A DNA stretch of 64,000 bases from Rhodoferax sp. (GCF_012927445.1 NZ_JABBPD010000004.1:841039-905038), one strand, 5' to 3'. Positions 7,311 to 17,061 are shown, counted from the stretch's first letter. Numbers and translations are program-made. Notes: generated from the sequence alone by a model not told the origin.

Positions 7311-8551
7311 TTATTAATATCGGTAATGGCAGGCAGGTCACCACGCACCACGTTGGAAAGAATCTGAGCCAGTCGCTTGGCAAGTAAGGCTGGTTCAAAA
7401 TGCTGCGCGTAATACATAAGGCCGCGCTGCGCCATTTGTTGCAGTTCTTCTGGCAATGCATCACGTAGTCGAATCACCGCATCGGCCAATGCTTGTGCAT
7501 CTTCCGCTGGGCATGCAACGCCAGCACCTGCGGCCATCACTACGCGTGCACCTTCGCCGTCCAGTGACGCAATGATCGGCTTACCCGCAGCCAAATAAGC
7601 TTGCACCTTGCTGGGCACCGTTTGGCTGATGATGGGGTCTTTAACCAAACTAACTAAAACAGCCGAAGCTTGGGCCAAAATACCCGGCATATCCGACGGA
7701 GAGAAGCGGCCGGGCAGATTCACGTTATCCAAGCCAAGACGATCTACCTCGCGGTGAAGCCATTCACTGCGGCTACCACTCCCTACCAATACAAAGCGCA
7801 CATCTTGCTCATCGCGCAATAACTGTGCGGCTGCCAGAATGGTATCAAGCGCCTGCACAGTGCCCAGGTTGCCCGCAAAAACAATATTAAAACCAGGCTT
7901 AAGTTGTAGCGGTGATACCTGCCCGGTATCCGGTGTCGAAAAAGCAAGTTCACCCGGATTAGGGTGGTACACCACTGGCGTGTTGTCGGCCATCTTTAAA
8001 ACCGGCTCGACGAAAGCCTGCGACTGCACTAACAACAAATCGTTTTTACGATAGATCCAGCGCACAACGGCGGCCACAGCAATCAGTATTTTTTGATTGT
8101 GAACAAAGCCAGTTGCACTCAAACTCTCAGGCCAGAGGTCCTGCACCCAAGTAACCAACTTGATATTTTTGAGCCAGGCCAGCCATACCGCCGGAATAGC
8201 CTGCAGGATCGGTGAGGGCGCATAAACGAGTATCACGTCGAAGCGCTGCCCACGCAATAGCCAAGAGCCAAACACGACACCCGACACGATGAAAGACAGG
8301 TAGTTGAGTACCAGGCGAAGTGCTGAACTACGGCCGCGTGGAACCAGAGGCACACGGTAGATCGTCAGACCATCGTGGATTTGTGTGCACAGCGACGCTG
8401 CCGAATAACCACTATGAACCAAGCCATCAGGGTAGTTCGGCTGACCAGTCAGCACAGAGACTTCACAGCCTGTATCGCGTAGCGACTGCACGACCTCTGT
8501 AATCCGAAACGTCTCCGGCCAGAAATATTGCGTAATGACTAGTACATTCAC
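7307..8551 (-). CDS. GT4 glycosyltransferase, WbuB-like (L-FucNAc/L-QuiNAc transferase)
   Basis: A 414-residue GT-B enzyme beginning NVLVITQYFWPETFRITEVV, the hallmark of WbuB-type transferases. The acceptor domain has TGQPNYPDGLVHSGYSA; the donor domain has FNIVFAGNLGTVQALDTIL and a C-terminal VPSKVQAYLAAGKPIIA segment. WbuB homologues transfer L-FucNAc in E. coli O26-type loci, where they also follow fnlABC. By position and family this enzyme should transfer the L-amino sugar made by the three downstream genes, at the cytoplasmic face of the inner membrane. Confidence 0.85.
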   Translation of the reverse strand: MNVLVITQYFWPETFRITEVVQSLRDTGCEVSVLTGQPNYPDGLVHSGYSAASLCTQIHDGLTIYRVPLVPRGRSSALRLVLNYLSFIVSGVVFGSWLLRGQRFDVILVYAPSPILQAIPAVWLAWLKNIKLVTWVQDLWPESLSATGFVHNQKILIAVAAVVRWIYRKNDLLLVQSQAFVEPVLKMADNTPVVYHPNPGELAFSTPDTGQVSPLQLKPGFNIVFAGNLGTVQALDTILAAAQLLRDEQDVRFVLVGSGSRSEWLHREVDRLGLDNVNLPGRFSPSDMPGILAQASAVLVSLVKDPIISQTVPSKVQAYLAAGKPIIASLDGEGARVVMAAGAGVACPAEDAQALADAVIRLRDALPEELQQMAQRGLMYYAQHFEPALLAKRLAQILSNVVRGDLPAITDINK

Positions 8552-8559
8552 TGGCGTAC

Positions 8560-9693
8560 TTACTTTGCCAGAATCTTCTGGTACAGCTTAATGTAGTTGG
8601 GTGCGATGACATCCCAGGTGTAGTGCTGCGAGACAAATCGTTTCCAGATTGGCGCGATCTGTGCAAGGACGCCTGGGTCTGTCAGAAGTTGGACTAGGCC
8701 ATCGGCAATCGCAGCAGCATTCGCTGCCACTTCAAGTCGGGGGTCTACCGATCTGACATCGCTGAAACCACATTGATCAGTGAGCAGCACGGCGGTCCCG
8801 CAGATGCCGGCTTCCAGCGCGACGATGGACATGGCCTCTTGCCTAGATGAGACAACCAGCAATGCGGCATGTCGATACAACATAGCCTTGCCCTCACCCT
8901 CCACATGCCCAAGAAAATGAACACGTTCGCCCAAACCATGCATTTGCACAGATGCTTGAAGGGTCGACAGCATGCCTCCATCCGGCCCCGCAAACACAAG
9001 TTGGTGCCCTGGCAACTGTGCGCAGACGCTGATGAATGCGTCAAGCAACAGATCAGGGCCCTTTATCAGATTGAGGCGTCCCATGAATAATATGATTGGG
9101 TCCTCGGCCAAGCCATATCTCTCAGACAGACTCTGCTCATTCGTGACCGCAAAATCATCTTCGCACACACCGTTTGGAATAACAGTGACCTGTGACGCAG
9201 ACACGCCGTAGTCTTGGAACTGAGGTAACTCTCCCTCGGTCACGGCAATCCAGGCCGATGCATTTCGAATTATCGACTGCCCTACCAACAGGTTATACAG
9301 GCGCTTGAGCCATGCAGAACGCCCGAACATAGGCAAAGCGCCTGCAGGACAAACGACATAGGGCCGACCCTTGGAACGGAGAACAAAGTAGATCATTGCA
9401 TTGAGCAAACTCCAATGCCCCATCAGGTGGACTACATCGGCCTCGCTCACCAAGCGACGAATAGCGCTCCATTTAAATGCGGGAACATAAAACCGAGGCC
9501 AAATACAAGGCAAGGCAACCAACCTGGCGGGAAACAGTGCTGCCACACGTGCAGTATCCAGCCCCATATCAAGCGTGAGGACAGTACAACGCGCATCGAG
9601 TCTACTAATGAACCGACTCATCTGAAAAGTTCTTTCAGCTGTTCCGCCGCCGCTTTTCAGATCAAGGGTTGAATTGACATTGAGTACTCGCAT
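8560..9693 (-). CDS. GT4-family glycosyltransferase
   Basis: A 377-residue retaining GT-B transferase. The N-terminal domain starts MRVLNVNSTLDLKSGGGTAE; the donor domain has ILFMGRLNLIKGPDLLLDAF and the EX7E motif EAMSIVALE, which binds the nucleotide sugar. It presumably adds one residue of the O-unit; the donor sugar is not readable. Its ATG shares one base with the stop of the upstream SDR (TAATG), and it lies eight bases before the WbuB-like gene, so it is in the same operon. Confidence 0.85.
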   Translation of the reverse strand: MRVLNVNSTLDLKSGGGTAERTFQMSRFISRLDARCTVLTLDMGLDTARVAALFPARLVALPCIWPRFYVPAFKWSAIRRLVSEADVVHLMGHWSLLNAMIYFVLRSKGRPYVVCPAGALPMFGRSAWLKRLYNLLVGQSIIRNASAWIAVTEGELPQFQDYGVSASQVTVIPNGVCEDDFAVTNEQSLSERYGLAEDPIILFMGRLNLIKGPDLLLDAFISVCAQLPGHQLVFAGPDGGMLSTLQASVQMHGLGERVHFLGHVEGEGKAMLYRHAALLVVSSRQEAMSIVALEAGICGTAVLLTDQCGFSDVRSVDPRLEVAANAAAIADGLVQLLTDPGVLAQIAPIWKRFVSQHYTWDVIAPNYIKLYQKILAK

Positions 9694-10664
9694 TACGAAT
9701 CAACCTTTCCTGGAGACTTCAGACAAGCAGAACGATACCAGGCAATATAACTAGACAAACTTTCATCAAATGACATTGGGCCTCTAAAGCCAAGAAAACG
9801 TAATTTTCCAGAGTCGTAACGACAAAGTGGATTGACATTATTTTTCATTAGCAAGCGAAGCATCAGCGAAAGCAACCATGTTGGGAAAAAAATATGTGGC
9901 CAGCTTATGTCGCGGATCCCAAACCCATTTATCAGAGCCAGTCTCACACTAAAAAAATTATTAGCGGAGGCGTCGTCGTCAGAGACGATAAACACTTCTC
10001 CATCAAAAGCACTAATGTCATCAATCAAAAAAATAAGTGCAGCGACCACATTATCTACGTGGATCAAGTTCATGCTACGGAACCCAAAAACCAAGGATTT
10101 AAGTTTATTAAATAAGCGAACGCCGTGAACAAGGTCTTGAGCAAGCTTCTTCAAATTTTGACCACCTGGCCCGAAGACTGCCGTTGGGCGCAATATCGCA
10201 ACATCGAAGCAATCATGACCACTTGCGAGAATTACCGCCTCCAACTTCAGTTTAGTCATGGCATAGGCAGTGAAGGGACGACAAGGGCTTGACTCCATCA
10301 CCCGTTGATCGGGAGTCCGCCCTGCCACATCGGCTGTACTGCAATGAATAAACCGAGCTATTCGCGCCGACTTACACGCGACAAGCAGGTTGTTGATGGC
10401 GGCAACATTTATGGAATCGTCTTCATCAACGAGATACGCCAAATTTATTAGCGTACACCCCGGCTCGAGAAAGCCATCCAGTGAAGCCAAATTCGTAATA
10501 TCACCCACGACTATTTCGACCTCCGGCGGAAATGCATCGCGTGTCGAATCAATGTTTAACGACCTGGTAAGAATCTTTATTCGATTACCACCCGCAGCCA
10601 ACAACGCACGCACCAAATGGACACCAATAAAACCGGAAGCACCCGTGATAGCCAGCGTCTTCAT
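9693..10664 (-). CDS. NAD-dependent epimerase/dehydratase (extended SDR)
   Basis: A 323-residue SDR with TLAITGASGFIGVHLVRALL at the N-terminus, HCSTADVAG, and YAMTKLKLE as the catalytic Tyr/Lys pair. It modifies a nucleotide-linked or lipid-linked sugar. The C-terminal third is more hydrophobic (IFFPTWLLSLMLRLLM), as in SDRs that sit near the membrane. It lies between the Wzy-like gene and a GT4 gene; the substrate is unknown. Confidence 0.75.
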   Translation of the reverse strand: MKTLAITGASGFIGVHLVRALLAAGGNRIKILTRSLNIDSTRDAFPPEVEIVVGDITNLASLDGFLEPGCTLINLAYLVDEDDSINVAAINNLLVACKSARIARFIHCSTADVAGRTPDQRVMESSPCRPFTAYAMTKLKLEAVILASGHDCFDVAILRPTAVFGPGGQNLKKLAQDLVHGVRLFNKLKSLVFGFRSMNLIHVDNVVAALIFLIDDISAFDGEVFIVSDDDASANNFFSVRLALINGFGIRDISWPHIFFPTWLLSLMLRLLMKNNVNPLCRYDSGKLRFLGFRGPMSFDESLSSYIAWYRSACLKSPGKVDS

Positions 10665-10715
10665 AACCAGTTATCTTCAATATGAAATGGCATAGCACTC
10701 ATTAAAATTTAATAA

Positions 10716-11753
10716 TTACGAAAACAATGAATTTATAGATGAAATGTTATTATTAAATCCATCCCCATACTCAATAATACAATAAATAAATAAAAATGAC
10801 TTGAATGCAAAATAAATTACAGTTCCAATGACACCAAAATTTAAACCATTATTATTTTTCAAACCATAATACAAAAAAATGAAGTAAGCCATCATATTAA
10901 TACGATCAGACCCCACAAAAAAAACAGCCAATATAACGGGAATAAATACAAAAATAGACTGAATTTTACTCTTTGCGTACCAAAAAGAAAGAATGGCTAA
11001 AACACTGACCACAAACAAATCAGCCAAATTTTTCTGTGCAGCAATATCATAGTAATATTCATATTTTGAATACATATGATCACCCAAAAATAAAAACAAC
11101 AACAAAGACAGCAGCAACAAAAAAACCAGGGAAAAAATATCAATAAAAACCACATTAAAAGCTTTATAAAATTTCAATAAACTAGAGCCAATGCGAATGA
11201 AAAACATTGAAACATAAATTAATAAAACTTGAACATGCGAAAGCACTGCCAAAACTGCAGATAGAAGAAATAATTTTTTATTGTTTTTAACCAACAAAGA
11301 AATAAACAAGAAAATAAATCCAAACTTCAATCTTTCAGCAGCAAAGTACAGAACAAAGTAATAAAAATTTGAACTAGTTATCACTGAAGCAACAAAAACA
11401 GATACCTTTAATTTCTCAAAAAACTTCATTGATAAATATGCAAGCAACGAATTAGACATCGCCATGATTAGATCTTTATCAAAACCTGCCCCACTAGCGA
11501 GCCAAGTGATAAAGTAATGTACTAACTCTTGACTCCCAAGATTAGAATTATAAAAATAAAACCCTTCCAATAAACTTAAATTTGATATTCCATCATAAGT
11601 ATTTTTGTAAGAATTTTGATCTCCGTAAATGTAATAAGGCGAAATCAATAATGACAATAAAAAAACAAAGACACAAACGGATAGCGTTGCAATTTCATAC
11701 TTACCAAATGATCTATTTTTTAATACCGTTGCGTTAAAAATATTTCCATTCAT
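10716..11753 (-). CDS. O-antigen polymerase, Wzy/EpsG-like membrane protein
   Basis: A 345-residue protein that is almost entirely hydrophobic, with about ten predicted membrane segments, e.g. IATLSVCVFVFLLSLLI near the N-terminus and VVFIDIFSLVFLLLLSLLLF in the middle. An early YGDQNSYKNTYDG loop is typical of EpsG-type polymerases, which join O-units on the periplasmic side. The DNA is far richer in A+T than the surrounding core genes, as is usual for wzy. Assignment is by topology and context, since Wzy proteins share little sequence. Its start overlaps the WbsX-like stop by four bases. Confidence 0.75.
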   Translation of the reverse strand: MNGNIFNATVLKNRSFGKYEIATLSVCVFVFLLSLLISPYYIYGDQNSYKNTYDGISNLSLLEGFYFYNSNLGSQELVHYFITWLASGAGFDKDLIMAMSNSLLAYLSMKFFEKLKVSVFVASVITSSNFYYFVLYFAAERLKFGFIFLFISLLVKNNKKLFLLSAVLAVLSHVQVLLIYVSMFFIRIGSSLLKFYKAFNVVFIDIFSLVFLLLLSLLLFLFLGDHMYSKYEYYYDIAAQKNLADLFVVSVLAILSFWYAKSKIQSIFVFIPVILAVFFVGSDRINMMAYFIFLYYGLKNNNGLNFGVIGTVIYFAFKSFLFIYCIIEYGDGFNNNISSINSLFS

Positions 11754-12853
11754 CCAATCACCCGCTTAAGTGCTTGCAAATATTTCATACCCCATTTGGT
11801 GTCCGGCTCTAAATGATTCCCTTCTGCCCATTCATTCCATGATTTCACAAATATAATTTTGTGTTCATCCGTGCGATCACCCAATGCATGTACTGCGTTT
11901 CTTAAATGCTCTTCAAAAAGTGCAGGTGTTGAATTCGCAAGTACCAGGCCCTTACGCCCCTTGCGTGGCGTGTTATCCCAGTTCGGATAAACGCATGGAT
12001 AAGCCTCGCAATCGAACTGATTGAGATCGGGCACCAGATGTTTAATCGCCTCGCTATAGTCAACAATGCGTGGGCCGCCCATACCTAACCGTCTTCTAAT
12101 ACCCCACACGATTCTTGCAGCTTCATTAAGAACAGGATTTGCTGTGTTTGTCACCGCTAACGTAGAAAGGGTAATTGCATCTAGTCCAAGTGCAGCCGCA
12201 TCTTTAAAGTCAAGCATATTTATACCGATGATGTGCAAGCCCTTTAGTCCTGCCTTCAATGCTAATTCACGCCAAAGATCAAATCTTATTTTTGCATCTG
12301 GCATATCCGTAGGTTTAAATATTACTAATATAGGCTTTCCATCCACAGTCATATAACGGTGATCACGGAAAGCATTTAACAAATAATCAAAGTGTGCTCT
12401 ATCATCGGCATCCCCTGGGTATGTCTGATCAATAAGCCTACGGTGCGGTTCATCTTTCCAAATTCCATTCCATGAGTGATTTGCCCAACCCAAGCAAAAT
12501 GGAAAATCTGGTGAACCGGACTTAAGAACCTCATTAAATGGACGCTCCAACATTCTGCGACCGTCAAACCAATAATGCCAATAACAGAAACCAGCAACAC
12601 CATTGTCTGCAGCCATTTCAGCCTGTGCAACGCGTGTTTCAGGCAACCTCAGATCATAAAAACCCAAGTCAGCGGGAATGACAGGTTGCTCATGCCCCTT
12701 ATACAAAGATTTAGCACTAGCAACATTTGTCCACTCTGAAAAGCCATTACCCCACCATTGATTATTTTCAAGTGTCGGGTGAAATTGCGGCAAATAAAAA
12801 GCGATGATGCGTGCAGCCTTTTTACTCTTTAGTTCTTCGGACATGATTCCCAT
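11750..12853 (-). CDS. WbsX-like glycosyltransferase / GH99-like domain protein
   Basis: A 367-residue protein with the WbsX family signature: RIIAFYLPQFHPTLENNQWW near the N-terminus, GFSEWTNV, FCYWHYWFDGRRMLERPFNE, and WNEWAEGNHLEPD near the C-terminus. WbsX-like proteins occur in many O-antigen and rhamnan loci. They are annotated as transferases but have a GH99-like fold, so the reaction is uncertain. The start overlaps the acyltransferase gene by 25 bases. A second ATG at 12844 is possible. Confidence 0.85.
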   Translation of the reverse strand: MGIMSEELKSKKAARIIAFYLPQFHPTLENNQWWGNGFSEWTNVASAKSLYKGHEQPVIPADLGFYDLRLPETRVAQAEMAADNGVAGFCYWHYWFDGRRMLERPFNEVLKSGSPDFPFCLGWANHSWNGIWKDEPHRRLIDQTYPGDADDRAHFDYLLNAFRDHRYMTVDGKPILVIFKPTDMPDAKIRFDLWRELALKAGLKGLHIIGINMLDFKDAAALGLDAITLSTLAVTNTANPVLNEAARIVWGIRRRLGMGGPRIVDYSEAIKHLVPDLNQFDCEAYPCVYPNWDNTPRKGRKGLVLANSTPALFEEHLRNAVHALGDRTDEHKIIFVKSWNEWAEGNHLEPDTKWGMKYLQALKRVIG

Positions 12854-13536
12854 TTCTTATTTAAAAAATTAAATCTTTTTATTATTTTTGCAGGTATCCC
12901 ACCAATAATTACATTATTGGGTACATCGCTTGTCACGATTGAATTAGCTCCAATAATTACCCCACTCCCAATCTGAACAGAGCCTATGATTGCGACGTTA
13001 TCACCAATCCAAACATTGCAGCCAATTCGCACAGGGCCATGTGATGACAAACGGCGTAAAACAGGCGGTTCACACGGGTGACTTTGCACATCACCTTTAT
13101 ATGAGCCATGATTATGATCACTGATATATACCCCACTTCCAAATAAGCAATCATCGCCTATTTCAATTCTATTTATGGCTGAAATATGTAAATGCTCAGA
13201 AGCATAAAATCCACGACCGATGCTTATGACTGGATATACCTTACTATCAAAAGGATTAACTATTACTTCTATCCAGGCATGACGACCTATTGAAACTGAT
13301 TCTGTTAAAACGATAAATCTCGTACCAATTACTCGCGAGCCCTTTCCAAGATATGAGTTTTTCCATCCAATACAAAAAGCAGCAAACTTACCTTCTAATA
13401 TATAAAATATAAAGCTGATTATGCGAAACAAAGCAACACGCGGCTTCTCATTAGAGATAACACTGGAAATAGTCGAAATATGCTTTTTAAAATACATAAC
13501 TAATTTATAAAGACGGATAACAAAATAGCACACCAT
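12829..13536 (-). CDS. Hexapeptide-repeat acyltransferase (LbH family)
   Basis: A 235-residue protein with a C-terminal left-handed beta-helix: repeated hexapeptides such as IGRGFYASEHLHISAINRIE, IGDDCLFGSGVYISDHNH, IGCNVWIGDNVAIIGSVQIG and VIIGANSIVTSDVPNNVIIG. This is the CysE/NodL/WcaF class, which O-acetylates sugars using acetyl-CoA; the SDHNHG segment carries the probable catalytic histidine. It probably decorates an O-unit sugar. The first 60 residues are not part of the helix. A later ATG at 13497 is also plausible. Confidence 0.85.
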   Translation of the reverse strand: MVCYFVIRLYKLVMYFKKHISTISSVISNEKPRVALFRIISFIFYILEGKFAAFCIGWKNSYLGKGSRVIGTRFIVLTESVSIGRHAWIEVIVNPFDSKVYPVISIGRGFYASEHLHISAINRIEIGDDCLFGSGVYISDHNHGSYKGDVQSHPCEPPVLRRLSSHGPVRIGCNVWIGDNVAIIGSVQIGSGVIIGANSIVTSDVPNNVIIGGIPAKIIKRFNFLNKKWESCPKN

Positions 13537-13563
13537 GCTTAGCCAAGAAAAATACGAATAATA

Positions 13564-14538
13564 TTATTTAAATAGCTTAAAATACATTCTAGAAAAAAAT
13601 AAAACACATCTAGTTAGAAATTTTGGCAATAAAATTACCGGGAATAATATTAGCCAATATGAAATATAGCCTCTAAATGGAGCTACTGATTTTATTAAAT
13701 TCTCCGACATAAATATGCCGCCTTCGCCGAAACGACTTATCCATATGAGGCCAGGCAAATAACTAAATATCAAATGCTTTTCAATCTGTTTAGTTACAGC
13801 TGAATTTTTCCCACATACAGAATGTAAGATGACAGGAAAATTACCTCCAAATGTTGTGACCAACTTGTAGCCACCAGTATTACCAGACGTAGCAAGAATG
13901 CAGCGCTGTTCAATAATTTTAAAATGACTGCCAGTCATTAAAAGTGGCAGTATCCAGCCAAGTTGCACGAGGCTAGTCCCGGTAAATCGACGGGTGCTGA
14001 GTCCAGAGTTCAGTTCATATAGCCGCTCTAGATTGACCACCATACCAGATATAAATGTGACCCATACATTAACTTGCTGCGCGAAATCTTCACGTGAAAG
14101 CACTATGGTCGCTAGTGTAGTAATGGGTTCTCCATCATCCGAACTAGTAATATGTGGCATCCATTCACTGCTCAGGTAAAGAATGTCTGTGTCTTCGCAT
14201 TCCAATAAATTAACTATTTGGCGTAATGCACCTGATTTAGGAAGGTCGTCATCACCAATCATCCAAAAAAACCGGGTTTTAACTTGATCTATACATCTAC
14301 AAAAATTTTCGTCAGGCCCAAGGTTTTCAGAATTATGCAATATCTGAGCATTGGGACATAACTTAAGAAAAGCCTCGATCACTATAGGCGTGTGGTCAGT
14401 TGATGCGTTGTTTCCAACAATCAATTCAACTTTGTCTTCAAGACCGCGCAATTCCAACGCCAACGTTGTTAATAGCAGGGATAGACACTCGGCCCGGTTA
14501 TAGGTCGGGATAACTATTGTGAGTAAGGGACTAGACAT
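13564..14538 (-). CDS. GT2-family glycosyltransferase
   Basis: A 324-residue GT-A transferase. The N-terminus LTIVIPTYNRAECLSLLLTT, VGNNASTDHT, and WMIGDDDLPKSGALRQIV (with DDD as the DXD metal site) are clear. A hydrophobic C-terminal stretch (YISYWLILFPVILLPKFL) suggests membrane contact. It should add one residue of the O-unit. Its ATG overlaps the stop of wzx in TAATG. The region 10.7-14.5 kb is A+T-rich, in keeping with horizontal origin. Confidence 0.85.
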   Translation of the reverse strand: MSSPLLTIVIPTYNRAECLSLLLTTLALELRGLEDKVELIVGNNASTDHTPIVIEAFLKLCPNAQILHNSENLGPDENFCRCIDQVKTRFFWMIGDDDLPKSGALRQIVNLLECEDTDILYLSSEWMPHITSSDDGEPITTLATIVLSREDFAQQVNVWVTFISGMVVNLERLYELNSGLSTRRFTGTSLVQLGWILPLLMTGSHFKIIEQRCILATSGNTGGYKLVTTFGGNFPVILHSVCGKNSAVTKQIEKHLIFSYLPGLIWISRFGEGGIFMSENLIKSVAPFRGYISYWLILFPVILLPKFLTRCVLFFSRMYFKLFK

Positions 14539-15890
14539 TAATTAGTTCTTTTTAAATATCGATAAAACAACCATATCGTCCAAGGCAGAGAAACAAAAAC
14601 ACATATAGCCATATACAAAAGCATCATGGTGAGAATGCCATATATTGACCCCATATAAACAACGGAGGCAATCATTACACCAACAACAATAGACTGCGTC
14701 AACATGGGCTCCTCACGATGTGCACGCATGTAAATGGCCATGGCGAACACCATTGAATTGACTGTTGTAACTATTGCCAAAACAGCCAATACGTTTGGGG
14801 ATGCAATGCGCAGCATCAGTGGCAGCCCTATCTGGGTTAAATACCAGGCAACGAATACGAAACCTGTTGACGTTAATGCGATGGCTACAGTTGAGCGGAT
14901 AAACAAGGCTTTGAATAAACTATTCAATTCACGTCGCTCGCCACGGGCAATGTGCATTGTGAAATTCGGTGCCTTGGCATTAACCCAGCTCATGCCGATA
15001 GTTGATATGGCAGAGAACACCGTTAGCGCCATTCCAAGTCGACCCGCTTCGACAGCACCATGATGTGAAAAAACCATGGGTGTGAACAGATTAAATATAA
15101 GGTAACCACTGGCCCAGCTTAATGCGATGCGCCATTGCAATGGCAGTACATCTTTGCGCCAGTTCAACTGGTTTTTTATATCCACCGCTTGGCTGGACAG
15201 CCAGTGCAACATATTGCCATGCGCTTTTAGCCAGTAGCCCGTGCATAAGGCGCTGACGACGGGCATGACAGTTGCGGCCCACAAGCCGCCGCCCGATAGT
15301 AGCGTTGCCCAAAGAATGGCGTACCCCAGCACCGACTGCACCAGGCGCAGGCGTGCAACCTGCCCAACTTTGCCACAGCCTTCCATTACCGCAAGCCCAG
15401 GGCTTAGCCATAGGTTGACTGCGGTAGCACCAACCAACACAACCCATGCACCCAGCCAAACGGACACAGGTTCAGTTCCTTTTTGGCTAAAGAAGACGGC
15501 ACCGGCAATGCCCCCTATGATCGCGAACAGCATGGCCGAAACACCATACCAACGGCGTATCAGCCGCGCCAGTGAACTGAGCCGACCCAGATGCGATTCT
15601 TTGCCAGTCAGCCGTCCGTCGGACGTTTCGGTCAAGTGAGCCACTTCATGACTGACAAGCTGCATGACGATCTGATTCAACCCCAACTCAAAGAAAACCT
15701 GAAGCGCAAGCACGCTTGCGAAGGTGAAGTAATAACCCTGCTCGGTAGGACTTAGCCAAAGCGGCAACAGGAATACTGTGGCCCCACCAGCCAAGATTCC
15801 CCACCCGCGAAATAGCAGCGTGACCAGCACATGAAAGTCCAAACCAGCAATAGCTCTAAAGCGGGAAATTTTCAGTTGAAGAACACTCAT
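14538..15890 (-). CDS. wzx: O-antigen flippase, Wzx-like
   Basis: A 450-residue polytopic membrane protein of the MOP superfamily (polysaccharide transporter group), with about twelve hydrophobic segments. The first pair lies around GWGILAGGATVFLLPLWLSP and YYFTFASVLALQVFFELGLN, the latter with the family-typical EQGYYF/FFELGL pattern. It moves the lipid-linked O-unit across the inner membrane. It is the only flippase candidate in the locus, matching a Wzx/Wzy-dependent system together with the Wzy-like and Wzz proteins. Confidence 0.8.
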   Translation of the reverse strand: MSVLQLKISRFRAIAGLDFHVLVTLLFRGWGILAGGATVFLLPLWLSPTEQGYYFTFASVLALQVFFELGLNQIVMQLVSHEVAHLTETSDGRLTGKESHLGRLSSLARLIRRWYGVSAMLFAIIGGIAGAVFFSQKGTEPVSVWLGAWVVLVGATAVNLWLSPGLAVMEGCGKVGQVARLRLVQSVLGYAILWATLLSGGGLWAATVMPVVSALCTGYWLKAHGNMLHWLSSQAVDIKNQLNWRKDVLPLQWRIALSWASGYLIFNLFTPMVFSHHGAVEAGRLGMALTVFSAISTIGMSWVNAKAPNFTMHIARGERRELNSLFKALFIRSTVAIALTSTGFVFVAWYLTQIGLPLMLRIASPNVLAVLAIVTTVNSMVFAMAIYMRAHREEPMLTQSIVVGVMIASVVYMGSIYGILTMMLLYMAICVFVSLPWTIWLFYRYLKRTN

Positions 15891-15914
15891 TAAATAAATT
15901 GCCAGGTTGCATAT

Positions 15915-16991
15915 TCAAAGAAACGATTGAATAGTTCTGCGAAAACCATCCTGTACGGTAACAATGGGCGACCACCCCAAAGATTTAATCTTTTCGATTG
16001 AAGGACAAGAGCGAGTTATAGGGCTTTTTAGATATGCACTGCTTCTGACTGGTACATCAAACTGCGTGCCAATCCCACGCTCGGGGAAGAGCCCTGCAAC
16101 TACCGTTGCCAAGTCTCTAATTGATATTTCGGCTTCTGGATTACCCACGTTATAAGCCTCTGCTTTGCCACCGGACAGGAGTACAGTCAAGAAGCCGATG
16201 GTGGCATCAGCGATGTAGCAGAACGGACGCAGGGCCAATCCGTCGCTTTTGAGAATAATGTTCCTTTTCGCAACGACATCAGCCACAAAGTCAGCAAATA
16301 CGCGACCGTCGTCCAACGCCATACCTGGTCCGTAAGTATGGAATGGGCGCACGACAGTGGTGTGCAACCCGTATTGCTGCCTCCAAGCAGCACACATGGT
16401 CTCGCCAATCCGTTTGCTCTCTGCGTAGCACGAGCGCACATTCATTGGGTCGATGTAACCGTAATCCTGTTCTCCAACCAACTGATTCGAGTCAATGGGT
16501 ACGCCGTAAACCTCACCGCTACTGAAGAACAGAAACTTCTCAGCTTGGCTTTTTACCGCATGCTCCAGCAGGTACATAGTGCCGGCCGAATTTGCAAGCA
16601 AGGTACCGACCGGGTCGACCCCATAGTATTTTGGGCTGGCTTGGCTTGCGCTATGAATGATGAAGTCAGCGCGCGGGAAATCACCCGGCAGCGGTTGTGA
16701 TACGTCGTGCTGCACAACGAATAAATCTGGGGCGCCTAAGTATGCTGAAAGTCGAGCTTCGACGCTCCGAGTGCTTCTGGCGACACAGATTACTTTGATA
16801 TTCAGTTTATTCAACCCTCCAACTGCCAGCAAAGACTTAACCAAATAGGCTGCTAAAAACCCGCCGCCGCCTGTAACTAATACAGTTTTGTCTCGCAGGT
16901 CTTCCCAAGGAAGCGTAGCTGAAGCGATGCGCTTTAAATCTTCCCGAATTACTGGGTTGGATTCTGATATTAATTGTTGTGATTCAATCAT
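15915..16991 (-). CDS. NAD-dependent epimerase/dehydratase, branched-sugar module candidate
   Basis: An extended SDR of 358 residues. TVLVTGGGGFLAAYLVKSLL is the nucleotide loop, SSGEVYGVP precedes the catalytic YAESK, and RPFHTYGPGM follows, as in dTDP-glucose dehydratase and UDP-glucuronate decarboxylase relatives. It lies 70 bases after another SDR and close to the ThDP/aldolase module. It may be the reductase or epimerase that finishes the branched sugar, but the step is not readable. I chose the ATG at 16991; an upstream TTG at 17024 would add eleven residues. Confidence 0.75.
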   Translation of the reverse strand: MIESQQLISESNPVIREDLKRIASATLPWEDLRDKTVLVTGGGGFLAAYLVKSLLAVGGLNKLNIKVICVARSTRSVEARLSAYLGAPDLFVVQHDVSQPLPGDFPRADFIIHSASQASPKYYGVDPVGTLLANSAGTMYLLEHAVKSQAEKFLFFSSGEVYGVPIDSNQLVGEQDYGYIDPMNVRSCYAESKRIGETMCAAWRQQYGLHTTVVRPFHTYGPGMALDDGRVFADFVADVVAKRNIILKSDGLALRPFCYIADATIGFLTVLLSGGKAEAYNVGNPEAEISIRDLATVVAGLFPERGIGTQFDVPVRSSAYLKSPITRSCPSIEKIKSLGWSPIVTVQDGFRRTIQSFL

Positions 16992-17061
16992 TGGATAAAA
17001 ATAGCAGCTTCTGATCTGTAGCAATCTGGCTGGTGGCGCCTAGGATGGCTATGCGCATGGC

